Positions 1-7,800 of a DNA stretch of 10,914 nucleotides are shown in pieces. The position numbers and the translations under genes are program-made. Each line of letters opens with the position of its first letter. Positions within the stretch are counted from its first letter, which is position 1. A model generated the notes under the pieces. That model saw nothing but the letters and a program-made list of their open reading frames with translations, made no database searches and had not been told where the DNA came from. The DNA is taken from NCBI GenBank assembly GCA_950075905.1, contig CATMVR010000096.1, positions 1 to 10,914 on the forward strand, written 5' to 3'. The stretch comes from an uncultured Persicitalea sp. (GTDB taxonomy: Bacteria > Bacteroidota > Bacteroidia > Cytophagales > Spirosomataceae).

Positions 1-792
1 TCCCCGCAGGACATTGACCTGCTGATCTGCGCTACCACTACTCCCGACTTCATTTTTCCCTGTACTGCCAACCTGATCTGTGATAAGGTTGGCATCCGAA
101 ACGTAGGAAGTTTTGACATTCAGGCAGCTTGTTCGGGCTTTTTGTATGCGCTGACCCTGGGCTCCCAGTTTATCGAAACCGGTAAATACCGCAAGGTAAT
201 TGTGGTAGGAGCAGATAAGATGTCGGCGATTACTGACTACACCGACCGGACCACCTGTATTCTGTTTGGCGACGGCGCGGGTGCCGTACTGCTGGAAGCC
301 AACGACGAAGGCTACGGCCTTCGGGATTCCATCATCCGATCCGACGGATCGGGCCAACCCTACCTGAATCAGAAGGCCGGTGGTAGCCGCTATCCGCCTA
401 CCCACGAAACCATCGACAACCGCCAGCACTATGTCTATCAGGATGGACGGCAGGTCTTTAAGTTTGCGGTCAAAAGCATGGCGGATGTATCAGCTGAAAT
501 TATGGAACGAAACAGCCTGACGGGTGAGGACGTAGCGTGGCTGGTACCGCACCAGGCCAACAAACGAATCATCGAGGCCACCGCCAACCGCATGGGCGTT
601 GGAATGGACAAGGTCATGCTCAATATCCATAAGTACGGCAACACCACCGCCGCTACCATACCGCTATGCCTGTGGGACTACGAATCTCAACTCAATAAAG
701 GCGACAACCTCATTCTCGCCGCCTTCGGAGGCGGTTTTACCTGGGGGTCAGCCTACGTAAAATGGGCGTACCAGCCCATTGACCGCACATAA
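1..792 (+). CDS. fabH: Beta-ketoacyl-ACP synthase III, 5'-truncated by window edge
   Basis: FabH condenses an acyl-CoA primer (acetyl-CoA or a branched primer) with malonyl-ACP to start type II fatty-acid synthesis in the cytoplasm. The reading frame is open from base 1 and ends with TAA at 790-792, giving 263 codons of a protein that is normally about 330 residues, so roughly 65-70 N-terminal residues lie outside the window. The full catalytic triad is visible: Cys in QAACSGF (130-132), His in VPHQAN (550-552) and Asn in KYGNTT (640-642). The C-terminal GGGFTWGSAYVKW is the typical family ending. The next gene, efp, starts 50 bases downstream on the same strand with no terminator seen between them. 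Primer preference (straight or branched) cannot be read from the sequence. Identification is secure; the true start is not visible. Confidence 0.96.
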   Translation, partial: SPQDIDLLICATTTPDFIFPCTANLICDKVGIRNVGSFDIQAACSGFLYALTLGSQFIETGKYRKVIVVGADKMSAITDYTDRTTCILFGDGAGAVLLEANDEGYGLRDSIIRSDGSGQPYLNQKAGGSRYPPTHETIDNRQHYVYQDGRQVFKFAVKSMADVSAEIMERNSLTGEDVAWLVPHQANKRIIEATANRMGVGMDKVMLNIHKYGNTTAATIPLCLWDYESQLNKGDNLILAAFGGGFTWGSAYVKWAYQPIDRT

Positions 793-842
793 ATCAGCTT
801 CATTACCTAATATAGTATATTTCAAAACCAGTAGATTGACAC

Positions 843-1409
843 ATGGCATCAACATCAGACATTCGCAATGGGTTAGTGATTGAATATAACAATGATCTGT
901 TTCAGATTATCGAGTTTCAGCACGTGAAGCCAGGCAAGGGCAATGCGTTTGTCCGCACTAAAATGAGGAGTCTGACTTCGGGAAAAGTACTGGACAATAC
1001 CTTTAACTCTGGAGCCAGTATTACTCCCGTGCGCGTAGAGCGTCAGAAATTTCAATTTCTTTACAAGGATGAAGTTGGGTTCAACTTCATGAATACCGAG
1101 TCTTTTGACCAGATTCTGCTTGATGAAAAAATAATATCGGGCGCCGACCTGATGAAGGAAGGACAGGAAGTAGAGATTCTGATCAATACCGAAAACGAAG
1201 CCCCTCTTACCTGCGAGCTCCCTGCCTTTGTGGAGCTGGAGGTTACCTACGCAGAGCCTGGTATCCGGGGCGATACGGCCAACTCTCCCAAAAAATCAGT
1301 AGAAGTAGAAACGGGCGCTTCCATTATGGTTCCACTTTTTATTGAGCAGGGTGATGTACTCAAAATCGACACCCGTACCTACGACTACGTAGAACGGGTA
1401 AAATCGTGA
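843..1409 (+). CDS. efp: Translation elongation factor P
   Basis: EF-P binds the ribosome between the P and E sites and relieves stalling at consecutive prolines. The 188-residue product has the usual family length. It shows the N-terminal KOW-like domain (about 1-63) with the conserved tip loop VKPGKGNAF, followed by two OB-fold domains (about 65-127 and 129-185). The C-terminal segment GDTANSPKKSVEVETGA matches the EF-P signature region. Lys32 in the PGKG loop corresponds to the residue that EpmA modifies in E. coli (Lys34). Whether it is modified here is unknown, since no modification gene lies in the window. The ATG at 843 begins MASTSDIRNG, a typical family start. No clear Shine-Dalgarno sequence precedes it. 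The downstream neighbour accB carries a long Pro-Ala linker, but a functional link to EF-P is only a speculation. Confidence 0.97.
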   Translation: MASTSDIRNGLVIEYNNDLFQIIEFQHVKPGKGNAFVRTKMRSLTSGKVLDNTFNSGASITPVRVERQKFQFLYKDEVGFNFMNTESFDQILLDEKIISGADLMKEGQEVEILINTENEAPLTCELPAFVELEVTYAEPGIRGDTANSPKKSVEVETGASIMVPLFIEQGDVLKIDTRTYDYVERVKS

Positions 1410-1547
1410 CTATTTCAGGCAAGGATACAAGGCGGCTACATGCCTAGCGGAGTTTCCTGACCTTTTTAATACTCTGCTTACGCGGGGACAGGCCGAATGG
1501 CCTTCTGTTAATTGTTTCTTGTTCCTCAGAACTAATACCTCTCACTC
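1410..1547 (+). other. efp-accB intergenic spacer with a small hairpin
   Basis: This 138-base spacer holds no gene that I can support. The only structure noticed is a short inverted repeat, AGGCC-GAAT-GGCCT at 1490-1503. It has a 5-bp stem and no T-run directly after it, so it is not a convincing terminator. I infer that transcription can continue from efp into accB. A promoter for accB could lie here, but no full TAnnTTTG box was found. Confidence 0.4.
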
Positions 1548-2015
1548 ATGGAAAGCAAAGAAATCCAAAATCTCATTGACTTTATTGCTCAGTCTGGACT
1601 GGACGAAGTAAATATCGAAACATCCGAACTGAAGATCAAAGTAAAACGCTACGGTACTGCCCCGGCTGCACCAGCGCCGGTGTCAGCGCCCGCTCCTGCC
1701 GCCCTGCCTGCCGCCGCACCATCTCCGGCGCCCGCTCCCGAAGCTGCCCCTTCACCCTCTGCTACTGAAACTAAGTACATCACCATCAAATCTCCTATGA
1801 TCGGGACGTTTTACCGCGCTTCCAGCCCGGAAGCCCCCGCGGTGGTAAATGTAGGCGACGAGGTAAAGCCCGGCAAAGTAGTATGCATCATCGAAGCCAT
1901 GAAGCTATTCAACGAAATTGAATCAGAAGTATCGGGACGGATCGTGAAGGTGCTTGTTGAGAACGCTACTCCCGTGGAGTTCGATCAACCGCTCTTCCTG
2001 GTTGATCCTGTTTGA
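1548..2015 (+). CDS. accB: Acetyl-CoA carboxylase biotin carboxyl carrier protein
   Basis: AccB carries the biotin that AccC carboxylates and that the carboxyltransferase subunits (AccA/AccD, not in this window) use to make malonyl-CoA. The 155 residues match the usual AccB size. Residues 1-35 form the N-terminal domain (MESKEIQNLIDFI...). Residues about 37-75 are a flexible Pro/Ala-rich linker. Residues about 77-154 are the biotinyl domain, with the biotin acceptor Lys119 in the motif EAMKL, 36 residues before the end. The thumb-like insertion YRASSPEAP (about 89-97) is typical of AccB and separates it from other biotinyl or lipoyl domains. The ATG at 1548 gives the conserved N-terminus; no Shine-Dalgarno motif is evident. 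It lies 138 bases after efp and 74 bases before accC, and the accB-accC pairing is the normal operon arrangement. Confidence 0.97.
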   Translation: MESKEIQNLIDFIAQSGLDEVNIETSELKIKVKRYGTAPAAPAPVSAPAPAALPAAAPSPAPAPEAAPSPSATETKYITIKSPMIGTFYRASSPEAPAVVNVGDEVKPGKVVCIIEAMKLFNEIESEVSGRIVKVLVENATPVEFDQPLFLVDPV

Positions 2016-2077
2016 TTCCCTGAAAAAACCTAACAGGAGCCTGGAAATATTCCCGGTTCAGATCGTTTCAAGCAATC

Positions 2078-2081
2078 AAGG
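2078..2081 (+). promoter_or_regulatory. Possible weak ribosome binding site for accC
   Basis: AAGG lies 8 bases before the accC ATG. It is the best Shine-Dalgarno-like element among the genes of this window. Most other starts here have none, as is usual in Bacteroidota, so its importance is uncertain. Confidence 0.35.
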
Positions 2082-2089
2082 TAGACCCT

Positions 2090-3433
2090 ATGTTTAAAAA
2101 AATACTCATTGCCAACCGAGGCGAAATAGCCTTGCGGATTATCCGGACGTGCCGCGAAATGGGCATCAAAACCGTAGCCGTATACTCAACGGCCGACCGC
2201 GACAGCCTGCACGTTCGCTTCGCCGACGAAGCCGTGTGCATTGGCCCACCAGCGAGCCGGCTGTCCTATCTAAATATTCAGCATATCATTTCCGCCGCCG
2301 AAGTTACCGGCGCCGACGCCATACACCCCGGATACGGATTTCTGTCGGAGAACTCTGAGTTCTCCCAGATCTGTGCCGACTATGGCATCAAGTTCATTGG
2401 AGCCACCGCCGAGCAAATCAACGGCATGGGCGACAAGGCCACGGCCAAGGCTACCATGCGGGCGGCCAACGTGCCGGTCATTCCGGGTTCGGAAGGCCTA
2501 CTGGACTCGATTGAACAGGGTAAAAAGCTAGCCGAAGGCATTGGCTACCCCGTCATTCTGAAAGCTACCGCCGGAGGCGGGGGCCGCGGTATGCGTATCG
2601 TAAACAAACCCGATGAATTTGAGAAAGCCTGGAACGACGCCCGGCAGGAGTCAGGCGCGGCTTTCGGCAACGACGGCCTGTATCTGGAAAAGTTTGTAGA
2701 AGAACCCCGCCACGTAGAGATTCAGATCATTGGCGACCAGTACGGCAAGGTATGCCATTTGTCTGAGCGCGACTGCTCCATTCAACGCCGCCACCAGAAG
2801 CTGATCGAAGAAACCCCCTCTCCCATCATTACGCCCGAACTACGGGAGAAAATGGGTGAAGCCGCTATTCAGGGAGCGCAGGCCATTGGTTACGAGGGAG
2901 CCGGTACGGTGGAGTTTCTGGTAGATAAGCACGGCAATTTCTTTTTCATGGAGATGAACACCCGGATTCAGGTAGAGCATCCGATTACCGAGGAGGTAAC
3001 GGACTTTGACTTGATTAAGGAGCAGATTAAAGTAGCGGCAGGCGAGCCTATCTCAGGCCGCAATTACCATCCCAAGCTATTTTCGATGGAGTGCCGTATC
3101 AACGCCGAAGACCCGGCCAATGGCTTCCGACCCAGCCCGGGTAAGATTACAAATCTGCACTTTCCGGGTGGACACGGAGTGCGAATAGACAGCCACGTTT
3201 ACAGCGGGTATACCATTCCCCCCAACTATGACTCCATGATTGCAAAACTCATCGTGAGCGGGCAGTCACGCGCCGAGGTAATTACGAGGATGAAGCGCGC
3301 TTTGCAGGAGTTTGTGATCGAAGGCATCAAAACCACCATTCCTTTTCACATCAAAATGATGGATGATGCTGGTTTCCGCTCAGGTAATTTCACGACTAAG
3401 TACCTGGAAGGATTCGATTTCAGCGATTTGTAA
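2090..3433 (+). CDS. accC: Biotin carboxylase subunit of acetyl-CoA carboxylase
   Basis: AccC uses ATP and bicarbonate to carboxylate the biotin on AccB, the first half-reaction of malonyl-CoA synthesis. The 447 residues match the family length. The N-terminal domain opens with KILIANRGEIALRI and includes HPGYGFLSEN (79-88). The ATP-grasp domain has Lys116, Lys159, the glycine-rich loop GGGGRG (162-167), HVEIQ (208-212), Lys238 and the metal ligands Glu275 and Glu288 in MEMN. The catalytic segment NTRIQVEHPITE (290-301) and Arg336 in CRINAED follow, then the C-terminal domain (about 332-447). These positions align closely with E. coli AccC. It stops at residue 447, so it is the stand-alone subunit and not a fused acyl-CoA carboxylase alpha chain. 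It is the last gene of the unit and is followed 9 bases later by a strong terminator. Confidence 0.98.
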   Translation: MFKKILIANRGEIALRIIRTCREMGIKTVAVYSTADRDSLHVRFADEAVCIGPPASRLSYLNIQHIISAAEVTGADAIHPGYGFLSENSEFSQICADYGIKFIGATAEQINGMGDKATAKATMRAANVPVIPGSEGLLDSIEQGKKLAEGIGYPVILKATAGGGGRGMRIVNKPDEFEKAWNDARQESGAAFGNDGLYLEKFVEEPRHVEIQIIGDQYGKVCHLSERDCSIQRRHQKLIEETPSPIITPELREKMGEAAIQGAQAIGYEGAGTVEFLVDKHGNFFFMEMNTRIQVEHPITEEVTDFDLIKEQIKVAAGEPISGRNYHPKLFSMECRINAEDPANGFRPSPGKITNLHFPGGHGVRIDSHVYSGYTIPPNYDSMIAKLIVSGQSRAEVITRMKRALQEFVIEGIKTTIPFHIKMMDDAGFRSGNFTTKYLEGFDFSDL

Positions 3434-3442
3434 TCCGAGTTA

Positions 3443-3493
3443 AATAAAGCAAAACAGCCGGCTTCCACAAGGGGCCGGCTGTTTTGCTTTATT
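3443..3493. terminator. Bidirectional intrinsic terminator, perfect 20-bp stem
   Basis: The arms at 3443-3462 and 3474-3493 are perfectly complementary over 20 bp, with an 11-base loop (3463-3473). The GC-rich core (ACAGCCGGC / GCCGGCTGT) is flanked by A-rich sequence on one side and T-rich on the other: AAAGCAAA in the left arm, TTTTGCTTT in the right arm. It therefore reads as a stem followed by a T-rich tract on both strands. It lies between the convergent accC stop (3433) and the end of the transglutaminase-like gene (3516), so it probably serves both genes. Confidence 0.9.
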
Positions 3494-3515
3494 AGTCTTC
3501 TGTGTAGCGCTGCGT

Positions 3516-4334
3516 TCAGGCTACTGCGGCTGATGTATTCTCTTCTTCCAGCAAAGCTGTCTCTACTTCCAGCGATTGCAGCTGCATGTTGCCAAACTGA
3601 GTGACCATGGCCACATCGGCAGCATCGCGCCCAAAACCAAGCACAATCCGGTAGCCGTGGGTATGCTCCTGCACCGAGTCGAAGGTATACCACTGATCGC
3701 CCAGGTAAGCTTCCACCCAAGCGTGCAGATCAGTTATTTTCAATTTATCCAGGTACCCTACCGTCATCCGGGCCGGAATGTTGAGGCTCCGGCAGAGAGC
3801 AATGACCAGGTGAGTAAAATCCCGGCACACTCCGGTACGGTTATGGGTGAGATCGAGCGCTGTGGTACTGGCATTCGTAACGCCGTACTGATAGTTGATA
3901 TTCTGGTGTACCCAGCTACGAATAGCTTCCACCTGCTCGTAGCCCGGCGTAAGGTTGCCCACTATCTGTGAGGCAAGCTGATGGATCTCCCAAAGGTCTG
4001 ACTGGCAGTACCGGCTGGGCAGTACATACAGCATGGTTTCGTCGGGCAACTGCTCAATAGGCACAAAGGGAGGGAGTGGATTGGGCAACGGGGGCGTTTC
4101 CATTACATCTGCTTCAACGTGCGAAGTAATTTTTACGTCACCCGCTGGCAGCGTTGCCCGCTGGCATGCGTTTCCGTAGCTATCCGTAAATTCGGTAAAA
4201 TGTACCGATGGCTCAATTTCGAACCCCTCCTTATAAATAGCCTGCCTTTCTTCGCGCCGGGGACGCAGCATCATGGACACGGGCGTTGGATAGTTAATCT
4301 GGTACGTAAAAACGCACTTGCCTTTCATTTTCAT
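3516..4334 (-). CDS. Transglutaminase-like (papain-fold) family protein
   Basis: The 272-residue product has the bacterial transglutaminase-like architecture. An N-terminal beta-rich domain (about 1-105, of the kind usually found before this core) precedes the core domain (about 115-225). The catalytic triad is visible: Cys170 in TGVCRDFTHL, His204 in DLHAWVEAYL and Asp219 in WYTFDS. Family members of this kind are often predicted cysteine proteases or amidases; the substrate is unknown. No signal peptide or membrane segment is evident, so a cytoplasmic location is inferred. The first ATG (4334) was taken; a second Met two codons in (4328) is an equally possible start, and neither has a Shine-Dalgarno sequence. 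The C-terminal tail (about 255-272) is rich in Glu and Ala and probably disordered. It converges on accC and is divergent from the small lipoprotein gene, so it is probably a single-gene unit. Confidence 0.85.
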   Translation of the reverse strand: MKMKGKCVFTYQINYPTPVSMMLRPRREERQAIYKEGFEIEPSVHFTEFTDSYGNACQRATLPAGDVKITSHVEADVMETPPLPNPLPPFVPIEQLPDETMLYVLPSRYCQSDLWEIHQLASQIVGNLTPGYEQVEAIRSWVHQNINYQYGVTNASTTALDLTHNRTGVCRDFTHLVIALCRSLNIPARMTVGYLDKLKITDLHAWVEAYLGDQWYTFDSVQEHTHGYRIVLGFGRDAADVAMVTQFGNMQLQSLEVETALLEEENTSAAVA

Positions 4335-4378
4335 AGACAGATAGTTTATTCTTTATGGGGGTGATGTCAAATCTGAAT

Positions 4379-4392
4379 CAGGCTCGCGCCTG
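4379..4392. other. Small hairpin in the transglutaminase gene leader
   Basis: CAGGC-TCGC-GCCTG forms a 5-bp stem with a 4-base loop. It is only 10 bases downstream of the candidate promoter box at 4402-4409, as read on the minus strand, so it would sit near the 5' end of the leader RNA. A stabilising or regulatory role is possible, but nothing shows one. Confidence 0.3.
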
Positions 4393-4401
4393 GTGATCTA
4401 A

Positions 4402-4409
4402 CAAACTTA
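4402..4409 (-). promoter_or_regulatory. Candidate Bacteroidota -7 box for the transglutaminase gene
   Basis: Read on the minus strand this is TAAGTTTG, a full match to the TAnnTTTG -7 consensus described for Bacteroidota primary sigma factor promoters. It sits about 68 bases before the start codon at 4334, which would leave a leader of roughly 60 bases. A matching -33 TTG at the expected distance was not found, which lowers confidence. Confidence 0.4.
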
Positions 4410-4521
4410 TAGTCGCTTAAATTCAGAGGTATACACTTATAAAAACCATACCTAAATGGCTAAGAAAGAGTATCCATCCAAAAAGTAGGCCCCAAAATAC
4501 CATCAGATAGGGGAATAGTGC

Positions 4522-4559
4522 TTTAAAGTTGTCGTTAATACAGAAAGGACAACTTTAAA
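4522..4559. repeat. Perfect 12-bp inverted repeat before the small lipoprotein gene
   Basis: TTTAAAGTTGTC (4522-4533) and GACAACTTTAAA (4548-4559) are exact reverse complements separated by 14 bases. The right arm ends 5 bases before the ATG at 4565. It could be an operator for a dimeric regulator, with half-site centres 26 bp apart. It could also be an RNA hairpin in the leader that would place the AAAGGA-like sequence (4544-4549) at the loop/stem edge and affect translation. There is no T-run typical of a terminator. No further copy of either arm was noticed in the window. Confidence 0.7.
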
Positions 4560-4564
4560 CAGTC

Positions 4565-4855
4565 ATGAAAAGAATAAAATCGGGTTTTTCGCTTCTCATT
4601 ATCCTGGCGTTGTCGCTGGGAGTATCGAGCTGTATATATTCATCCCGTCCGGCGCGTTACGGCTACTACGACTACCGGTACCTCCACCCACGACCACCCC
4701 GGGTAATTGTGGTAAGGCCAGCCCCCCGGATAGTGTACCGGCATTACCCACCGCGTTACGAAAAGCGTAACAATGCCCGGCGCAGCTACCAGCCCCGTTC
4801 AAACCGTACCTACCGGGGCAATGGCAACCGCAACCGGTCGTATGGGCCCAGGTAA
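4565..4855 (+). CDS. Small Arg/Tyr-rich putative lipoprotein
   Basis: I do not recognise a named family. The 96-residue product starts with a basic N-region (MKRIKSGF) and a hydrophobic stretch. A lipobox-like VSSC follows, with Cys23 as the predicted lipidation site, so export and membrane anchoring by a lipid are inferred. The mature 74 residues contain 18 Arg and 1 Lys against only 2 acidic residues, plus 12 Tyr and many Pro and Asn. The tail (about 68-96) is Arg/Asn/Gly-rich and probably disordered. Such a strongly basic surface could bind anionic partners such as lipopolysaccharide, peptidoglycan or nucleic acid, but that is speculation. The ATG at 4565 is the only sensible start. A perfect inverted repeat lies just upstream. 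The end converges on the giant secreted-protein gene with a 43-base gap and no clear terminator. The signal sequence argues that it is a real gene. Confidence 0.7.
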   Translation: MKRIKSGFSLLIILALSLGVSSCIYSSRPARYGYYDYRYLHPRPPRVIVVRPAPRIVYRHYPPRYEKRNNARRSYQPRSNRTYRGNGNRNRSYGPR

Positions 4856-4898
4856 TCAAACTTCCCAAACGCGCAGGCAAGCCGTAAAACATACTGAC

Positions 4899-7800
4899 TC
4901 AGGGGCGTTCTATTTTTCGTACCGAAATAGGTAGTGAAAGTGAAGGCGGGCACACCATACCCGCATCAATATCGGGGTTGTTGCGCCCTATGTCGGCATC
5001 GGGAAGGGACGTATTGATGGTGATAAATGACGTAAAGCCCCGGCGATCGGCATCGCTGTTTTTTGCCTCCTCAGACTTGACAGCATTGGTAAACTGGTAA
5101 GTATCCAGCCGGTGAAACCAGATTTGATACGTACCCGTAGTAAGGCTGTCGAACAGGTAGGTACCACCGGAGTGCGTGGTTGTTGTTTTAATAACGTGCC
5201 CCTGGTCATCCAGTAGGTCTACTTGTACCCCGTCCAGGGGTAGCTCACCATTGTCAACATCCTGTATCCCGTCACTGTCAGAGTCGAACCACACCAGGTT
5301 GCCGATGCTCCCATAAGGTTGCACGCAGGACATCCTAACCGTATCTGTGACCGCGCAGCCCCGGTTAGTAGCCGTCAGCGTCAGTAACTCCCCCTGCGGA
5401 ATTTCCTTCACACGATTCCCGTCCAGCACACCGGCACTTGCCCGCACTGAGCTCGCGTGCAGCGTGTCGAATATCACCGTATATGTAAGCCCGTCTGGTG
5501 CGCAAGTGTTGCTGAGAATGGTCAAAACTGGCTTTGGTACGCGCACTACCCTCACTTCCACTCTGGCACTGCTGCTGCACAATGAAACCGTATCGCGCGC
5601 TTCTGCGTAATAAAAGCCAGCCTGCGGAGGCGTAAAACCCCCGCCAATGGCGAGCAGGTTGCCGCCTGACGGCGCATCATACCAATAGATATTGCCCGTT
5701 ACCGCAGGGTCGGTGATGGTCGCTGTAAGCAGCGGCGGAACCTCGCCTTCGCAGTAGGCAGTATCTGCCGTAGCCACCCAGGGCGACCCGATCGGCGGGC
5801 AGGGACAGCCCGGAGACGCAACCGTCGCCACATCCATACAGCCGAATGGAGAGGTGGCCAGCAGGGTAATCGATTGCCGGATGGGGATGCCCGTAATCAG
5901 GCCGGGCATTACTTTTACACCAGGCGTATTGTCGAAGGTAGTAGTAAGCACCGCGCCCGCTGGAACTGAGTAGCGGATCGAGTACGACTTGGCATCCGGA
6001 GCACAGTCGGCGGCCAGAACCCGGATGGTGGGCCGGGGGTAAATTGTCACCCGTACGCTTGTGGTGTCAAAGCAACCCGTACCTGTTTGCCAGCGTATCC
6101 AGTACCGTCTGTTGGTAGGCTGAGATAGTACCGTAGTAGTTAACTGATTTTTATTCAGAAAGGCATCGGAAGCCGACCCATAGAACCGGGGAAAGCCAAA
6201 AGCCGCCGTGGTACCGGCGCTATCAGCAACCATGATGGATTTTAGATCCAGAGTTCCGGGCTGGCACAAAGGCTCGGGCTGCAACGCATATACTTGTGGC
6301 TGGGGATGCACAGTTAGCCTAACGGCTACCCGTACTGGACTGTAACAGGTATCTGTACCCGTAATCAAGAGAGCCGCTGCGTAGTAGGTACCACCGCCGG
6401 CAGGTACGAATTGCTCAGCCCCAACGGCCAGCAACCTGCCTCCTACAGGGGCGTCATACCAGCCCACCGTATGCCCAGAGGGAACACTTACCGCCAGAAA
6501 AGGAAAAGGTTGTCCGGCGCAGCTGCTTTTGTCGCCCAGGCTTACCGGGGGCAGCAGCACCGGACAGTCGCAGTTGGGAGCCGTGATGTTTAGCGTAGTA
6601 GAGCATCCGTTGAGGCTTGCCGTTACAAGGGCGTTGGTCCCGGCCCCAATGCCGGTTATCACACCAGGCAAAACTACCCCAGCCGTAGTCTGTACACTAG
6701 CCTGAGCCGGTAGGGGGCGCAGATATACAGAATAAAACAGGCGATCGGGCGAGCAGACGATACTATCGATCAGGATTTCGGGCTTGGCCAGGATGGTGAG
6801 CTCTACCGCTGTACTATCTGTGCAGGTCAGATTTCCTGCCTGTACAGACGCCACCACTGTGTAGCGATAGCTTCCGGGTTCGGCGGGGAGTTGCGTAAGT
6901 ACCGAGTCAATAGCGCCCTCAATCAGCAATGGTGCTGAGGTACCGTTGCCCGTATCCTGGTACCACTGGTAAGCGGCCTTTCCTCCACTTAGGTTAGAGG
7001 TAGCTACCGCATTGAAAGTCTCCCCATAGCATACTTCCTGCGGGGAGATGGGCGCCAGTGTTGGGCAAGCTACAAAGCCGGCATCAAGCGTGTGGTTGAC
7101 ATACCCCAGCGGCCCGGTTTTGAGCGTAATGTAGGGCATTCCTGCCGGCAGGTCGCCGACTGCGGCCGTCAGGCTATCCGGAAAAATATCTGAATCATTT
7201 AGGGCGGGGGCATTGCCCTGCCCGGTCTGGCTACGGGTAATCAGATAGCTTTTACCGTCTAACGCCAGCGTACCGCCAGCAAACTGTCCACCCCCAAACA
7301 CCAGTTTATACTCTGTATTTTCGGTAATGCCGGTCGTGGCGTTGAAATAGTACTCTCCTGACTGGTTGGTGTTGGTTTCCTGCATCAACCTGCCGTCTGA
7401 GGCCCGGTACAAGGCCACGCGCACTCCGGGCAGCGGCGGCTCGTTGGCATCCTGAATACCATCCTGGTCCTGATCCAGCCATACCCGGTTACCTACCTCA
7501 ATATAGCTGACGTTATCGCACACAAACTCAATATCACCCAAGCCAGACGACTTGAAAAAAGAAGAGCGCTGAATGCCTCCCGGTACCTGTGTATCGGGCG
7601 TTTCGATAGACTGATATAGTACGTACGCCTTATTTAACTGGCCCGTCGTGTTATCCAGGTAGCGGATTCCCCCTGACCACCAGATGTCTCGGCCGCCAGT
7701 ATGGGTGCTGTCATCGCCCGGATCCAGTGGGTTTACCGAAGAGTTTAGCGGGTCCATGGTAGCTACAACCACCTCCCCCGAGCCGGGCCGGATAGCCATT

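Noticed and set aside
816..823. TATATTTC as a -7 promoter box for efp
   Set aside because: It misses the final G of TAnnTTTG, has no -33 TTG, and would leave a leader of only about a dozen bases; read-through from fabH is simpler.
1490..1503. Possible terminator between efp and accB
   Set aside because: The stem is only 5 bp and no T-run follows, so it does not meet the pattern of an intrinsic terminator.
1656..1776. Ala/Pro-rich low-complexity stretch as a DNA repeat
   Set aside because: It is the normal flexible linker of AccB, encoded by varied GCN and CCN codons, not a separate repeat element.
3346..3720. A 124-codon minus-strand open frame overlapping the accC end and the transglutaminase gene
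   Set aside because: It crosses the terminator stem and overlaps two well-supported genes in other frames; its product has no recognisable motif.
4599..4892. A 97-codon minus-strand frame opposite the small lipoprotein
   Set aside because: It is antisense to a frame with a good signal sequence and lipobox. Its Gly/Cys-rich translation looks like a mirror of the Arg/Pro/Tyr codons.
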